Shown here in pieces: positions 55,089 to 63,715 of a DNA stretch of 64,000 bases. Source of the stretch: Acidobacteriota bacterium (GTDB taxonomy: Bacteria > Acidobacteriota > Holophagae > Holophagales > Holophagaceae); the NCBI GenBank assembly GCA_021794095.1, contig JAJYRN010000006.1, positions 107,494-171,493 of the forward strand, written 5' to 3'. The notes beneath the pieces were generated by a model. It was not told where the DNA came from, did not search any database, and saw only the letters and a program-made list of their open reading frames with translations. The first letter of the stretch is position 1, and the number at the start of each line of letters is the position of its first letter. Both the position numbers and the translations under genes were made by a program.

Positions 55089-56204
55089 TTAGTGCTTCCA
55101 GTACGGCGCCAGCCGCCGTACGCCCTCTTCGAGCTGTTCGGGGGTGGCGGCGAAGCTGAGGCGGGCGTGGGTGCGGCCGCCTTCGCCGAAGGCGAGGCCG
55201 GGGATGAGGACGACCTTGGCCTCGTCGCGCAGCTTGAGGGCGAAGGCCACGGGATCGGCCACGGCGGTAGGTGGCAGGGGCATGAAGTGGTAGAAGGTGC
55301 CGTCGGGGGGCTGGGCGTCGTGGCCCAGGTGGGTCTTCAGGGCGGCGGCGAGGGCCTGCCAGCGTTCGCCCACGGCGGTGCGGGCCTCGGCCAGCACCGT
55401 GTCCGAATGCTCGATGAGCGCCAGGGCGGCCCACTGGGCGGGGGTGGCGGTGCCGGTGACGGCGTAGCCGTGGACCGTGCGGGCGGGCACGAGCCAGGCG
55501 GGGTCGCCCACGGCCCAGCCCACGCGCAGGCCCGGCGCTCCCCAGCCCTTGCTTACGGAACTGGTGACCACGCCGCGGTCTGTGACGTCCCGCAGGCTGG
55601 GGCAGCGGGTGCCGAAGTGCAGGTCGCGGTAGACCTCGTCGGAGATGAGCAGCACGTCCCGGACGATGCAGGCGTCGGCCACGGCCTTCAGGGCGGCCAG
55701 GTCGCCGCCGCCGCCGGTGGGGTTGGAGGGCAGGTTCAGCACCACGGCGGAGACATCCTCCGTGGCAGCCAGCACCTTCAGCAGGGCCGGGGCATCCAGG
55801 CGGAAGCGGTCGGCGGACAGCGGGTAGGGCACGGGTTCGGCTTCCGCCATGCGGGCCAGGGCCGGGTAGGCCACGAAGCCCGGATCGGGCACCAGCACCT
55901 TCGAGCCGGGCCGCACCCAGGCCTGGAAGAGGGCGAACAGCGCCCCCTGGGAGCCGGTGGTGATGAGCACCTCATCCATGTGGGCACCGTGGAAGGCGGC
56001 GAGGGCCTTCCGCAAGTCCGGCAGCCCCGCGTGGGGCACGTAGGGGCAGGGGCCCGGGTCGCGCAGGAGGGCCTTCCGCGCCACCTCCGGCAGAGCCCAG
56101 GTCGGCTCCCCCAGGCCCAGGGCGATGGCCCCGGCGGGCGTGCCGTCCGTGATGGCCCGGATGGGCGAAGGTTTCAGTTGCGAGAGGCGGGAGGCGGGTT
56201 TCAC
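55089..56204 (-). CDS. dapC: N-succinyldiaminopimelate aminotransferase DapC
   Basis: The predicted protein has 371 residues from GTG 56204, with GAGGA 4 nt before it. It is a fold-type I (class I/II) aminotransferase: LGLGEPTWALPEVARKALL, PYVPHAGLPDLRKALAAFHG, TTGSQGALFALFQAW, NLPSNPTGG, SDEVYRDLHFG and the PLP-lysine in TSSVSKGWGAPGLRVGW. It lies in the succinylase lysine cluster, just after dapD, which supports DapC rather than DapL. The AlbA_2 gene follows it. Confidence 0.87.
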   Translation of the reverse strand: MKPASRLSQLKPSPIRAITDGTPAGAIALGLGEPTWALPEVARKALLRDPGPCPYVPHAGLPDLRKALAAFHGAHMDEVLITTGSQGALFALFQAWVRPGSKVLVPDPGFVAYPALARMAEAEPVPYPLSADRFRLDAPALLKVLAATEDVSAVVLNLPSNPTGGGGDLAALKAVADACIVRDVLLISDEVYRDLHFGTRCPSLRDVTDRGVVTSSVSKGWGAPGLRVGWAVGDPAWLVPARTVHGYAVTGTATPAQWAALALIEHSDTVLAEARTAVGERWQALAAALKTHLGHDAQPPDGTFYHFMPLPPTAVADPVAFALKLRDEAKVVLIPGLAFGEGGRTHARLSFAATPEQLEEGVRRLAPYWKH

Positions 56205-56228
56205 GGAGTCCTCAAAAAGCAAAGGATC

Positions 56229-56302
56229 ACCGCCAAGGTGCCAAGACGCCAAGAACTGAAGAACGCTTTTTGTCTTTCTTGGTGTCTTGGTGCCTTGGTG
56301 GT
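56229..56302. repeat. Long inverted repeat of ccaag units between dapC and dapD
   Basis: Left arm 56229-56255 (accgccaaggtgccaagacg... form) pairs with right arm 56276-56302 over 27 bp, with the four differences being G-U compatible. The arm is made of near-10-bp repeats of the ccaag type. The loop is about 20 nt. It lies in the 119-bp gap between dapD stop and dapC start. It could form an RNA hairpin that affects dapC, or be a dispersed element. Confidence 0.75.
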
Positions 56303-56323
56303 TTTCATTTTGTCGTCGCTGCC

Positions 56324-57145
56324 CTACCTCAGCGCCTGTTCCAGGGCGGTGGCGGCGTCGGTGCGCTCGTCGCGGTACTTCACGATGCAGGGGGCGGAGA
56401 CCTGGAGGCCCCGGGCCTTCGCGTAGTCGCCGGAGGCGGGGCGGGAGCCGGGCACCACCACGGCACCCTCGGGCACCTCCTGGCGCAGCTCCCGGCCCTG
56501 CACCAGGTCGTGGATCACCGTGCTGCCCGTGAGCACCACGCCGGAAGCCAGCACGGCCCGCCGGCGGATGACGATGCCCTCGAAGAGGCCCACGAGGCCG
56601 CCCACGAAGGCATCATCCTCCACCACCACGGGCCGGGCCCCGGCGGGCTCCAGCACCCCGCCCACCTGGGCCGCGGCGGAGAGGTGCACGCGCTTGCCGA
56701 TCTGGGCGCAGCTCCCCACCAGGGCGTGGCTGTCCACCATGGTGCCCTCGTCCACGAAGGCTCCCACGTTGATGTAGGCCGGGGGCACGATCACCACCCC
56801 TTTCGCCACGTGGGCGCCCCGGCGCACGGCGGAGCCGCCGGGCACCAGGCGCACGCCGTCGGGCAGGCTGAAGTGGCGGGGCGGGTAGGCGGTTTTGTCG
56901 AACATGGGGAAGCCGGGGCCCTCCATCTCCGTGAGGCTGGTCCGCCGGAAGCCGCAGAGGATGGCGTGCTTCACCCAGGTGTTGGCCCGCCAGACGCCAT
57001 CCGCGCCGCGCGTGGCCGCCCGGACGGTGCCCGCCTCCAGGCAGGCCAGCAGAATCTGGTGCATGGCGGGGCATTCGGGGGCTTCGGCGTAGGCTTCCAC
57101 GGGGCGGTCGAAGAAGGCGCGGAGGAGTTCGGGGTTCGTGGTCAT
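56324..57145 (-). CDS. dapD: Tetrahydrodipicolinate N-succinyltransferase DapD
   Basis: The predicted protein has 273 residues, the normal DapD size. It transfers succinyl from succinyl-CoA to tetrahydrodipicolinate. Left-handed beta-helix hexapeptides are visible (AKGVVIVPPAYINVGAFVDE, GTMVDSHALVGSCAQIGKRV), with FEGIVIRRRAVLASGVVLTG and PEGAVVVPGSRPA at the end. The start overlaps the dapA stop by 4 bp (ATGA). The presence of DapD defines the succinylase route. Confidence 0.92.
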   Translation of the reverse strand: MTTNPELLRAFFDRPVEAYAEAPECPAMHQILLACLEAGTVRAATRGADGVWRANTWVKHAILCGFRRTSLTEMEGPGFPMFDKTAYPPRHFSLPDGVRLVPGGSAVRRGAHVAKGVVIVPPAYINVGAFVDEGTMVDSHALVGSCAQIGKRVHLSAAAQVGGVLEPAGARPVVVEDDAFVGGLVGLFEGIVIRRRAVLASGVVLTGSTVIHDLVQGRELRQEVPEGAVVVPGSRPASGDYAKARGLQVSAPCIVKYRDERTDAATALEQALR

Positions 57146-58047
57146 GCCATCACCCCGGGCAGGGTGCCTTCGGCGCCTAGACAGAGGGCTTCGGCCAGCC
57201 GCTTCCGGGTGGTGGCCTCGGCGGGGACGAGGGGCAGGCGCACCGCATCCTCGCAGATCCCGAGGAGCCGGAGGCCCGCCTTGAGGGGGATGGGATTGCT
57301 CTCCAGGAAGAGGGCGTCCATGAGGGGCAGCAATTGCTGGTGGAGGCGCCGGGCCTCGGCGAGGTTGCCACCCCGGGCCGCGCCCACCATCGCTGCGGTT
57401 TCACCCGGCAGCAGGTTGCCGAGGACGGACACCAGACCCGCGGCGCCCACGGCCATGGAGGCCAGGGCCAGGTTGTCGTCGCCGGAGAGGAGCTGCTTGC
57501 CGGGCGGCAGGGCGCGGGCGATCTCGCCGATCTGGGCGAGGTTGCCGCTGGATTCCTTCACGGCCACCACCTGGGGGTTCTCCCAGAGCCGGGCCAGGGT
57601 GGCGGGCGCCACGTTCAGGCCCGTGCGGCCCGGCACGTTGTAGATCACCAGGGGCAGGCCGGGCGCGGCCTCGGCCACGGCGGCGTAGTGGGCCACCAGC
57701 CCCGGGGGGGTGGGCTTGTTGTAGTAGGGCGTGACGACGAGGGCGCCGGTCGCGCCGAGTTCCTGGGCCCGCCGGGTCCAGGCCGCCGCCTGCCGCGTGG
57801 CATTGGACCCCGTGCCCACCACCACCGGCCGCCCGGCGCACTCCTCCAGGCAGGCCGCGATGACGGCATCCCGCTCCGCCTCCAGCAGCGTGGCGGCCTC
57901 ACCGGTGGACCCGAGTGGCACCAGCACATCCACGCCACCGGTCACCACGTGGCGCACCAGCTTGCGGAAGGCCGGGAGATCCACCGCTCCGGCGGCGGTG
58001 AAAGGGGTCGCCAGGGCGACCAAGAGACCCGAGAGATCGAGCGTCAT
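57142..58047 (-). CDS. dapA: 4-hydroxy-tetrahydrodipicolinate synthase DapA
   Basis: The predicted protein has 301 residues. It condenses pyruvate and aspartate semialdehyde. Signatures: LGSTGEAATLLEAERDAVIA, VVTPYYNKPTPPGLVAHY with the catalytic Tyr, YNVPGRTGLNVAPATLARL and the Schiff-base lysine K164 in VVAVKESSGNLAQIGEI. GDDNLALASMAVGAAGLVSV completes the family pattern. It starts at ATG 58047 and overlaps dapB and dapD by 4 bp each. Confidence 0.93.
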   Translation of the reverse strand: MTLDLSGLLVALATPFTAAGAVDLPAFRKLVRHVVTGGVDVLVPLGSTGEAATLLEAERDAVIAACLEECAGRPVVVGTGSNATRQAAAWTRRAQELGATGALVVTPYYNKPTPPGLVAHYAAVAEAAPGLPLVIYNVPGRTGLNVAPATLARLWENPQVVAVKESSGNLAQIGEIARALPPGKQLLSGDDNLALASMAVGAAGLVSVLGNLLPGETAAMVGAARGGNLAEARRLHQQLLPLMDALFLESNPIPLKAGLRLLGICEDAVRLPLVPAEATTRKRLAEALCLGAEGTLPGVMA

Positions 58048-58778
58048 GGCGTGCCTCCGAAATCGAACAGGGGATCCAGCACCTCGCGGGCGAGGTCGTC
58101 CATCGTGAACAGGCCCTTCCGGCCCCGCAGCCAGCGGGCAGCGGCCAGGGCCCCTTCCGCGAAGGGGGCCCGGGAGCGGGCGCGGTGGGTGAGTTCCAGC
58201 ACCTCCGCAGGCGCATCCAGGCCCACGGTGTGCGTGCCGAATTCCGCCCCGGCCCGCAGCACGCCCACGCTGAGCTGGTGGGGGGCGGCGGGCCCCAGCG
58301 TCCATTCCGTCTTGCGCGGGCAGCCCGCCTGGAGCGCCGCGGCCAGCAGCTGGGCCGTGCCGGAGGGGGCATCCGCCTTCAGTCGGTGGTGGTGCTCGAA
58401 GAGGTAGGGATCCCGCGCCGGGTCCAGGGCCGCGAAGCGCCCCAGCACTTTGGCCAGACGGGCCATGAGGGCCACCGACAGCGAGAAGTTGGACGCTGTC
58501 AGCACGCCGATGCGGCCGCCGATGCGGGCTTCCAGATCCGGCAGGAACCAGCCCGTGGTGCCGATGACAAGGTTGGTGCCCGTGGCCAGGGCCCAGTCCA
58601 GGTGATCCACCACCGCCTGGGCCACGCTGGCATCCACGGCCACGTCCGAGGGCCCGCCGGGCGCCTCGCCGCGGCCCGCCTGCCAGGCGAGCGCCACCCC
58701 CGCGGCCGGGGCCGCCGCCACGATGGCGGAGGCCAGGCGCCCCCGACCGAAAAGGCCGATCCGCAGCTCTGCGTTCAT
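58044..58778 (-). CDS. dapB: 4-hydroxy-tetrahydrodipicolinate reductase DapB
   Basis: The predicted protein has 244 residues, slightly short for DapB. The N-terminal NAD(P)H-binding GLFGRGRLASAIVAAA lacks one Gly of the usual GxxGxMG pattern. The catalytic-region motifs EHHHRLKADAPSGTA and IGTTGWFLPDLEARIGG are present, with GTHTVGLDAPAEVLELTHRA near the end. It reduces dihydrodipicolinate or its hydrated precursor. It overlaps lysC by 4 bp. Confidence 0.88.
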   Translation of the reverse strand: MNAELRIGLFGRGRLASAIVAAAPAAGVALAWQAGRGEAPGGPSDVAVDASVAQAVVDHLDWALATGTNLVIGTTGWFLPDLEARIGGRIGVLTASNFSLSVALMARLAKVLGRFAALDPARDPYLFEHHHRLKADAPSGTAQLLAAALQAGCPRKTEWTLGPAAPHQLSVGVLRAGAEFGTHTVGLDAPAEVLELTHRARSRAPFAEGALAAARWLRGRKGLFTMDDLAREVLDPLFDFGGTP

Positions 58779-60112
58779 GCGGCCTCCGTGAGCACGCGGT
58801 GGAGCCGCCGCAGGGCCTCGTCCGCCTGGTCGGCGCGCACGACGAGGCTGAGGTTGATCTCGTTGGCGCCCATGCTGATCATCTCCACGTTGATGTCGCC
58901 CAGGGCGGTGAGGAGACGTGCCCCCAGACCCGGCGTGGACTTCAGGCGCTCGCCCACGGCGGCGATGATGGCCCGCCCTTCGCTGGCCTCCACCGTGGCG
59001 AAGGCGGTGAGTTCCTGGAGAAGGGGCTTCAGGGGCACGTCCGCCTCCACCGTGAGGGAGACGCTCACCTCGGCCGTGGCCACCAGGTCCACGCTCACGC
59101 CCCGCCGGCCGAACACCTCGAAGAGGCGGGCCAGGAAGCCGCTCTGGGCCAGCATCCGCGAGCTGCTCACCGTGAGCACCGTCACCGGGCCCCTACTGGC
59201 CAGGGCCGTGATGGGCCGGCCCGTGCGCACTTCTGAAGAGATGGTGGTGAAGCGTCCGGCGGGGCGCTGGGTGTGGCGCACGGTCACGGGGATGCGGGCC
59301 TCCACCGCGGGCTGGATGGTGGCGGGGTGCAGCACCTTGGCGCCGAAGGCGGCCAGTTCCGCCGCCTCCGCGAAGCTCAGCTCGGGGATGGGCAGCGCTT
59401 CGGGCACGATGCGGGGATCGCAGGTGAGCACGCCCTCCACATCCGTCCAGATCTGGACCTCCCGGGCCCCCAGCGCCGCGCCGAACAGGGCCGCGGAGAA
59501 ATCGCTGCCGCCCCGCCCCAGGGTGGTGGTGAGGCCGTCCTCCGTGGCGCCGATGTAGCCCTGGGTCACGACGACCCGGCCCTCCCCCAGGAGCGGCGCG
59601 AGGAGGCGCGCGGCCAGACCGCGGATGCTTTCGGGCTCCGGCACCGCCTCGCCGAAGGTGGCGTCGGTCCGCAGCACCATGCGGGCGTCCACCCAGGCCG
59701 CGCCCAGGCGCTCGGCGAAGATCCGCGTGGACAGTCGCTCGCCCAGCGAGGCGATGGCATCCATGCTCCGGGGACTCAGCTCGCGCAGGAGCGCCACGCC
59801 CCGCAGCAGCAGCTCCAGCTCGCCGAAGTGCTCGGTGAGGGCCGTGTCCAGCCCCTCCGGGACCGCTCCGGAGAACAGCTCCCCCGCCGCCCGCCGGTGG
59901 GCGGCCATGATCCGCCGCTGCACCGCCAGGGCTCCCGGCAGATCGCCGGCTTCCGCCGTTCGTGCCGCCTCGAACAGGGCGTTGGTGGTCTTCCCCATGG
60001 CGGAGAGCACGACCAAAGGCGCCTGGGGCAGCGCTGCCCGCACCAGCGCCTCCACCTGTCCCATGCAGGCCGCGTCCGCGACGCTGCTACCGCCGAACTT
60101 CATCACGATCAT
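58775..60112 (-). CDS. lysC: Aspartate kinase
   Basis: The predicted protein has 445 residues. The start at ATG 60112 is inside the 64-bp duplicated block and overlaps the mini-ORF stop (ATGA). The kinase domain has MKFGGSSVADAACM, SMDAIASLGERLSTRIFAER, and the catalytic LGRGGSDFSAALFGAALGA; two ACT domains follow (VTVLTVSSSRMLAQSGFLAR; VGERLKSTPGLGARLLTALG). It is monofunctional and probably feedback-inhibited by lysine through the ACT domains. It lies between asd and dapB in the lysine operon. Confidence 0.92.
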   Translation of the reverse strand: MIVMKFGGSSVADAACMGQVEALVRAALPQAPLVVLSAMGKTTNALFEAARTAEAGDLPGALAVQRRIMAAHRRAAGELFSGAVPEGLDTALTEHFGELELLLRGVALLRELSPRSMDAIASLGERLSTRIFAERLGAAWVDARMVLRTDATFGEAVPEPESIRGLAARLLAPLLGEGRVVVTQGYIGATEDGLTTTLGRGGSDFSAALFGAALGAREVQIWTDVEGVLTCDPRIVPEALPIPELSFAEAAELAAFGAKVLHPATIQPAVEARIPVTVRHTQRPAGRFTTISSEVRTGRPITALASRGPVTVLTVSSSRMLAQSGFLARLFEVFGRRGVSVDLVATAEVSVSLTVEADVPLKPLLQELTAFATVEASEGRAIIAAVGERLKSTPGLGARLLTALGDINVEMISMGANEINLSLVVRADQADEALRRLHRVLTEAA

Positions 60113-60171
60113 CGGAGGTGTCCCTTGGCCTGGGCCAGTTCGGCGTTGAGGATGCTGCCGCCGGCCGCACC
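60108..60171. repeat. 64-bp repeat, copy B: duplicated asd 3' end before lysC
   Basis: This block is repeated at 60293-60356 with one mismatch (63 of 64) and offset 185 bp. On the minus strand it carries the last codons of asd and its stop. The copy fuses to the mini-ORF and its end overlaps the lysC start. Confidence 0.9.
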
Positions 60172-60297
60172 CGATCGGGGGGGCCCCGCTCTGCGATCCC
60201 GCATAGCGGGGAGCAGGAGGACATGCCTGAATGGCATGTCCGATCGCGGGCTGCCAGACAACACGTGCGCGGTGCGGCAGGAATCGGAGCGCATCAT
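60109..60297 (-). CDS. Duplication-derived mini-ORF with an asd-like C-terminus
   Basis: This 62-codon frame starts at ATG 60297, overlapping the asd stop as ATGA, and its own stop overlaps the lysC ATG in the same way. Its last 21 codons are the asd C-terminus, GGSILNAELAQAKGHLR, with Gln in place of His. The first 40 codons come from a 121-bp insertion and are Arg/Pro-rich, with two hairpin-like inverted repeats (60181-60217 and 60220-60241). Translation is plausible from position but a functional product is not supported; a coupling spacer is likelier. Confidence 0.4.
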   Translation of the reverse strand: MMRSDSCRTAHVLSGSPRSDMPFRHVLLLPAMRDRRAGPPRSGAAGGSILNAELAQAKGHLR

Positions 60298-60356
60298 CGG
60301 AGGTGTCCCTTGGCGTGGGCCAGTTCGGCGTTGAGGATGCTGCCGCCGGCCGCACC
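60293..60356. repeat. 64-bp repeat, copy A: true asd 3' end
   Basis: This is the original copy of the repeat, encoding the C-terminus and stop of asd. Only one base differs from copy B, so the duplication is recent or under selection. Confidence 0.9.
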
Positions 60357-61349
60357 GCGCTCAGTGTTGTGCCCCAGCAGCGCGAACTTCACACCCAGCA
60401 CGGGGCATACGCGGAGCCGCCCCACATGGACGCTCATGCCGGCATCCACCTCCACATCCCGCCGCACCTGGGGCCGGTCCTCCGCGTCGTGGACGCGGAT
60501 GGGCACTTCCGGCGCGGAGGGCAGGCCGAGTCGCTGGGGTTCGGGTCGCCAGTCCAGCCAGGCGGCGCGCACATCGTCGAGGGTGGGGTTGCCCCGGAGC
60601 TTCACGCTCACCGCCTCCGTGTGGCCCTCCAGCACGGGCACCCGGTGGCAGAGGGCGCTGATGGCCAGCCCCGCGGGTTCGATGGCCCGGCCCGTGAAGC
60701 GGCCCAGCATCTTCGGGATCTCCTCCTCGACCTTGGGTTCCTCGTTGCGGATGAAGGGGATGACGTTGCCAAGGATGTCCAGACTGGGCACGCCGGGATA
60801 GCCCGCGCCGCTGACGGCCTGCATGGAGGTCATCAGCACCGCCTCGATCCCGAAGGCGGTCTCCAGGGGCGCCAGGGCCAGCACCAGCACCGTGGCGGTG
60901 CAGTTGGCGTTGGTGACGATGCCGCCGGACCAGCCGTGGTGCGAGCGCTGCACCTTCAGCAGCTCCAGATGCTCCGGGTTCACCTCGGGCACCAGCAGGG
61001 GCACCTCGGGCGCCATGCGGAAGGCGGAGGCGTTGGAGAAGACCAGGGCCCCGGCCCGGGCGAAGGCCGGTTCCAGCTGGGCCGCAGGGCCGGTGTCCAG
61101 GGCGCTGAACACCACCGGCGAGAGGGTGTGCTCCGGGCTTCCGATGCCCATGACCTGATCCCCCAGACCGCCGTAGGGCTCGCCCTCCAGGCGCCAGTCG
61201 CAGGCCTCGCGGTAGCGTTTGCCGGCGCTGCGCTCGCTGGCGGCGAGGTGCTCGATGCGGAAGAGGGGATGGTTTGCCAGCCGGCGCACGAAGCGCTGGC
61301 CGACGACACCGGTGGCGCCGAGGACGGTGACGGGGATGCGGTGGCTCAT
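60294..61349 (-). CDS. asd: Aspartate-semialdehyde dehydrogenase
   Basis: The predicted protein has 351 residues. It reduces aspartyl phosphate to the semialdehyde. The N-terminal IPVTVLGATGVVGQRFVRRL binds NADP, the catalytic cysteine is C150 in VTNANCTATVLVLALAPLE, and MTSMQAVSGAGYPGVPSLDI with a C-terminal PVLEGHTEAVSVKLRG are family motifs. The general pattern and size fit the archaeal/fungal-type ASADH more than the classic bacterial type. The 3' end was duplicated toward lysC. Confidence 0.9.
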   Translation of the reverse strand: MSHRIPVTVLGATGVVGQRFVRRLANHPLFRIEHLAASERSAGKRYREACDWRLEGEPYGGLGDQVMGIGSPEHTLSPVVFSALDTGPAAQLEPAFARAGALVFSNASAFRMAPEVPLLVPEVNPEHLELLKVQRSHHGWSGGIVTNANCTATVLVLALAPLETAFGIEAVLMTSMQAVSGAGYPGVPSLDILGNVIPFIRNEEPKVEEEIPKMLGRFTGRAIEPAGLAISALCHRVPVLEGHTEAVSVKLRGNPTLDDVRAAWLDWRPEPQRLGLPSAPEVPIRVHDAEDRPQVRRDVEVDAGMSVHVGRLRVCPVLGVKFALLGHNTERGAAGGSILNAELAHAKGHLR

Positions 61350-61365
61350 GGGACGTCTCCTGGAA

Positions 61366-62400
61366 TCAGGCTTCGAGGAAAGGGCGGGCCAGGCGGAGGT
61401 TGAGCGCCACACCAGCCTCCAGCTCGGGCAGGGTGATGCGCTCCTCCAGAGTGTGGGCCACGGCGATGCTGCCGGGGCCGGCCAGCACCACCGTGCGGTC
61501 CGGCACCAGGGCCCGCAGCGCCGGGGCGTCCGAGCCGAAGGGCATGGGCGCGTATTCGAATCCGGGGATCTCCGGGTAGCGATCCGGGGGCTCATCCAGG
61601 CGCAGCTCCACCGACCCCTCGGGCGGCGCCAGGCGGCGCACGTCCGCAAGGAAGGTGCTGCCCGGCACGGGCCGCGCCAGAAGCTCGGCCCGCGCCGCGG
61701 CAGGCACGGCGTTGAGGGCCTCGCCCGCCTGGAGCAGGCCCAGGTTCCACACCTCGGGCCCCAGCTCCGGGTCCATCCGGCCCGGCAATGTCCGGAGCCG
61801 CTGGAGCCAGTCCAGCAGGGGCCAGGTGGCATCGTGGCCGCGTTCGGGGCTGCCGCTGTGGGCGGCGCGGCCGGTGCAGGCGAGGCTGAAGTGCTGGGCG
61901 CCGCGCTGGCCCGTGGCCAGCTTCAGCTCCGTGGGTTCGCCATTGATGAGCAACCGCAACTCCTGGAGCCGGTCCGCCAAGCCCAGGGCCGCATGGGCCC
62001 CGGCACTGTCCGTCTCCTCGCCCACCACCCCCAGCCAGGCCAGCCCCCCGGCGCCCTCGGCCAGGAGGCGTCGGAGCGCCCCGAGCTGGGCCACGATCTG
62101 CCCCTTGGCATCGCAGGCGCCGCGGCCGTGCAGGGTCTCCCCCTCCAGCCGCGGCGGCAGGAAGGGCGGCACCGTGTCCAGGTGGGTGGAGAACAGCACC
62201 CGGGGTCGGCCCCAGGTCGCCAGAACATTCGTCCGGCCCGGGGCCACCGGCTGCTCCACCACGGCCGCGCCCAGCTCCGCGAGCAGGGGACGCAGGACGG
62301 GCAGCAGCGCGTCCTCCCGGCCGGAGGTGCTGTCGCAGGCGCAGAGGGCCTCCAGGCGGCCCGTGAGCCAGCTTCGGAGATCGGCCGTGCGTGCGTCCAT
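61366..62400 (-). CDS. dapE: M20 family deacylase, probable succinyl-DAP desuccinylase DapE
   Basis: The predicted protein has 344 residues, slightly short for DapE. It is an M20 metallopeptidase: metal ligands in VLFSTHLDTVPP, HGRGACDAKGQI and WLGVVGEETDSAGAH, then the dimerisation domain with AAHSGSPERGHDATW. The product removes succinate from N-succinyl-DAP. The position in front of asd and the presence of DapD/DapC support DapE, although ArgE-like enzymes share the fold. The start is ATG 62400. Confidence 0.82.
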   Translation of the reverse strand: MDARTADLRSWLTGRLEALCACDSTSGREDALLPVLRPLLAELGAAVVEQPVAPGRTNVLATWGRPRVLFSTHLDTVPPFLPPRLEGETLHGRGACDAKGQIVAQLGALRRLLAEGAGGLAWLGVVGEETDSAGAHAALGLADRLQELRLLINGEPTELKLATGQRGAQHFSLACTGRAAHSGSPERGHDATWPLLDWLQRLRTLPGRMDPELGPEVWNLGLLQAGEALNAVPAAARAELLARPVPGSTFLADVRRLAPPEGSVELRLDEPPDRYPEIPGFEYAPMPFGSDAPALRALVPDRTVVLAGPGSIAVAHTLEERITLPELEAGVALNLRLARPFLEA

Positions 62401-62938
62401 GGAACCCTCGTCGTGCCGACGGTGCCACCTGGAACGCGGTGGGATCGGGCCCCGCCGCCGCTCTCCAGGCCCTCCGCGCAGGGTGTCCTGCGCGACAGCC
62501 GCCGGGCTTTCGCCTCGGCGTCCAGGGCCCGCGCCGATGATTCGCGAACCCTTCGGCGATCCTCCCCGTTCACGCCGGGTCGCCGGGTTCATCGCCCTCG
62601 CCGTCGCTACTGATGGGGACCGCGCCTCCATCGGAGCCTCCACCTTCCCATGGTCGGTCTTCCGTCCGCAACTGCCACGGCGACCTCAGCTCCTGCAGAA
62701 GCCCCTCCCCCAGGGCCTCCACCCACTCCATCTTCCGCGGGAAGGCCCGGTTCGGCATCGCCATCCGCCGGCGGCGGTGGGGGTCAGGGCTGCCCTGGGA
62801 GCGGCCGACCCCATCGGTGCTCTGATCCTGTTCCCCGGAGGTCCCATGAAACCGCTCCGGCGGGACGTTCCAGAGGGGACAGGGACGGGTGGCGAGGGTT
62901 CGGGGCCGCGGCGCTAGACTGGAGGCCTGGAGCGCGCC
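62401..62938. other. 538-bp stretch between dapE and thiG with little assignable content
   Basis: Apart from the small minus-strand ORF at 62570-62764, no gene can be supported here. A plus-strand frame ending at 62917 (MKPLRRDV...) is only 23 codons from its ATG. I looked for the THI box and lysine riboswitch and did not see either. A GTGA overlap at 62570-62573 links the small ORF with a minus frame that would run into dapE; that frame cannot be real over its full length. Confidence 0.6.
62570..62764 (-). CDS. Small ORF of unknown function
   Basis: This 64-codon frame starts at ATG 62764 (or ATG 62758) and encodes RKMEWVEALGEGLLQELRSP followed by an acidic Gly/Asp/Glu tail. The central helix looks protein-like, unlike the opposite frames, but there is no good ribosome site and no family. 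If expressed, it would precede the lysine operon on the same strand. Confidence 0.35.
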   Translation of the reverse strand: MAMPNRAFPRKMEWVEALGEGLLQELRSPWQLRTEDRPWEGGGSDGGAVPISSDGEGDEPGDPA

Positions 62939-63715
62939 ATGTCCCTCGTCATCGCCGGCAAGTCCTTCGAGAACCGCCTCGTGCTGGGCACGGGCAAGTA
63001 CAAGGACTTCGCCACCATGCAGGCCTGCTACCGGGCCGCGCAGGTGGAGATGGTCACTCTGGCCGTGCGCCGCTTCGACCTGAACGCCACCGGTGAGGAC
63101 AACATCCTCAACTGGATCCCCAAGGACATCGCCCTGCTGCCCAACACCGCTGGCTGCTACACCCGCGAGGAGGCCCTGCGGGTGGCCCGTCTGGCCCGGG
63201 AGGCGCTCCAGACGGACTGGGTGAAGCTGGAGGTGATCGGCGATCCCAAGAGCCTCTACCCCGATAACGAGGAGACGCTGGAGGCCGCGAAGATCCTCGT
63301 GAAGGAGGGCTTCACGGTGCTGCCCTACGTGAATGCGGATCCCATCCTGGCCAAGAAGCTCTGCGATGTGGGCTGCGCGGCGGTGATGCCGCTCGGCAGC
63401 GCCATCGGCTCGGGGCTGGGCGTGCAGAACCCCATGACGCTTCTGCTCATCAAGGAGGTGGTCGAGGGCTACGGTCTCCCCATGATCGTGGATGCGGGCG
63501 TGGGCACCGCCTCGGACGCCACCCTGGCCCTGGAGCTGGGTGCCGATGGCGTGCTGCTCAACACCGCCGTGGCCGAAGCCGGTGATCCGGTGCGCATGGC
63601 GCGGGCCATGGATCACGCCGTGCAGGCGGGCCGCCTCGCCTTCGAGAGCGGCCGCATGCCGAAACGCCTCTTCGCCAGCGCCAGCAGCCCCGTGGCCGGG
63701 GTGGTCGGCCGCTAA
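62939..63715 (+). CDS. thiG: Thiazole synthase ThiG
   Basis: The predicted protein has 258 residues. ThiG builds the thiazole phosphate of thiamine from deoxyxylulose 5-phosphate, ThiS thiocarboxylate and dehydroglycine. The TIM-barrel signatures are [49 protein letters not shown], the Schiff-base lysine K96 in [26 protein letters not shown] and [20 protein letters not shown]. No thiS, thiF or thiH is nearby. The MITE-like repeat begins in its TAA stop codon. Confidence 0.95.
   Translation: MSLVIAGKSFENRLVLGTGKYKDFATMQACYRAAQVEMVTLAVRRFDLNATGEDNILNWIPKDIALLPNTAGCYTREEALRVARLAREALQTDWVKLEVIGDPKSLYPDNEETLEAAKILVKEGFTVLPYVNADPILAKKLCDVGCAAVMPLGSAIGSGLGVQNPMTLLLIKEVVEGYGLPMIVDAGVGTASDATLALELGADGVLLNTAVAEAGDPVRMARAMDHAVQAGRLAFESGRMPKRLFASASSPVAGVVGR

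Noticed and set aside
62401..62570. Possible lysine riboswitch upstream of dapE
   Set aside because: No lysine-element core or long leader is visible, and the region is short and G+C-rich.
61923..62573. A GTG-started minus frame overlapping the small ORF by GTGA
   Set aside because: It would overlap dapE by nearly 480 bp in another frame, so it cannot be a full gene.
62800..62938. Possible TPP riboswitch before thiG
   Set aside because: The conserved CTGAGA and ACCTGATC-type thi-box segments are not present.
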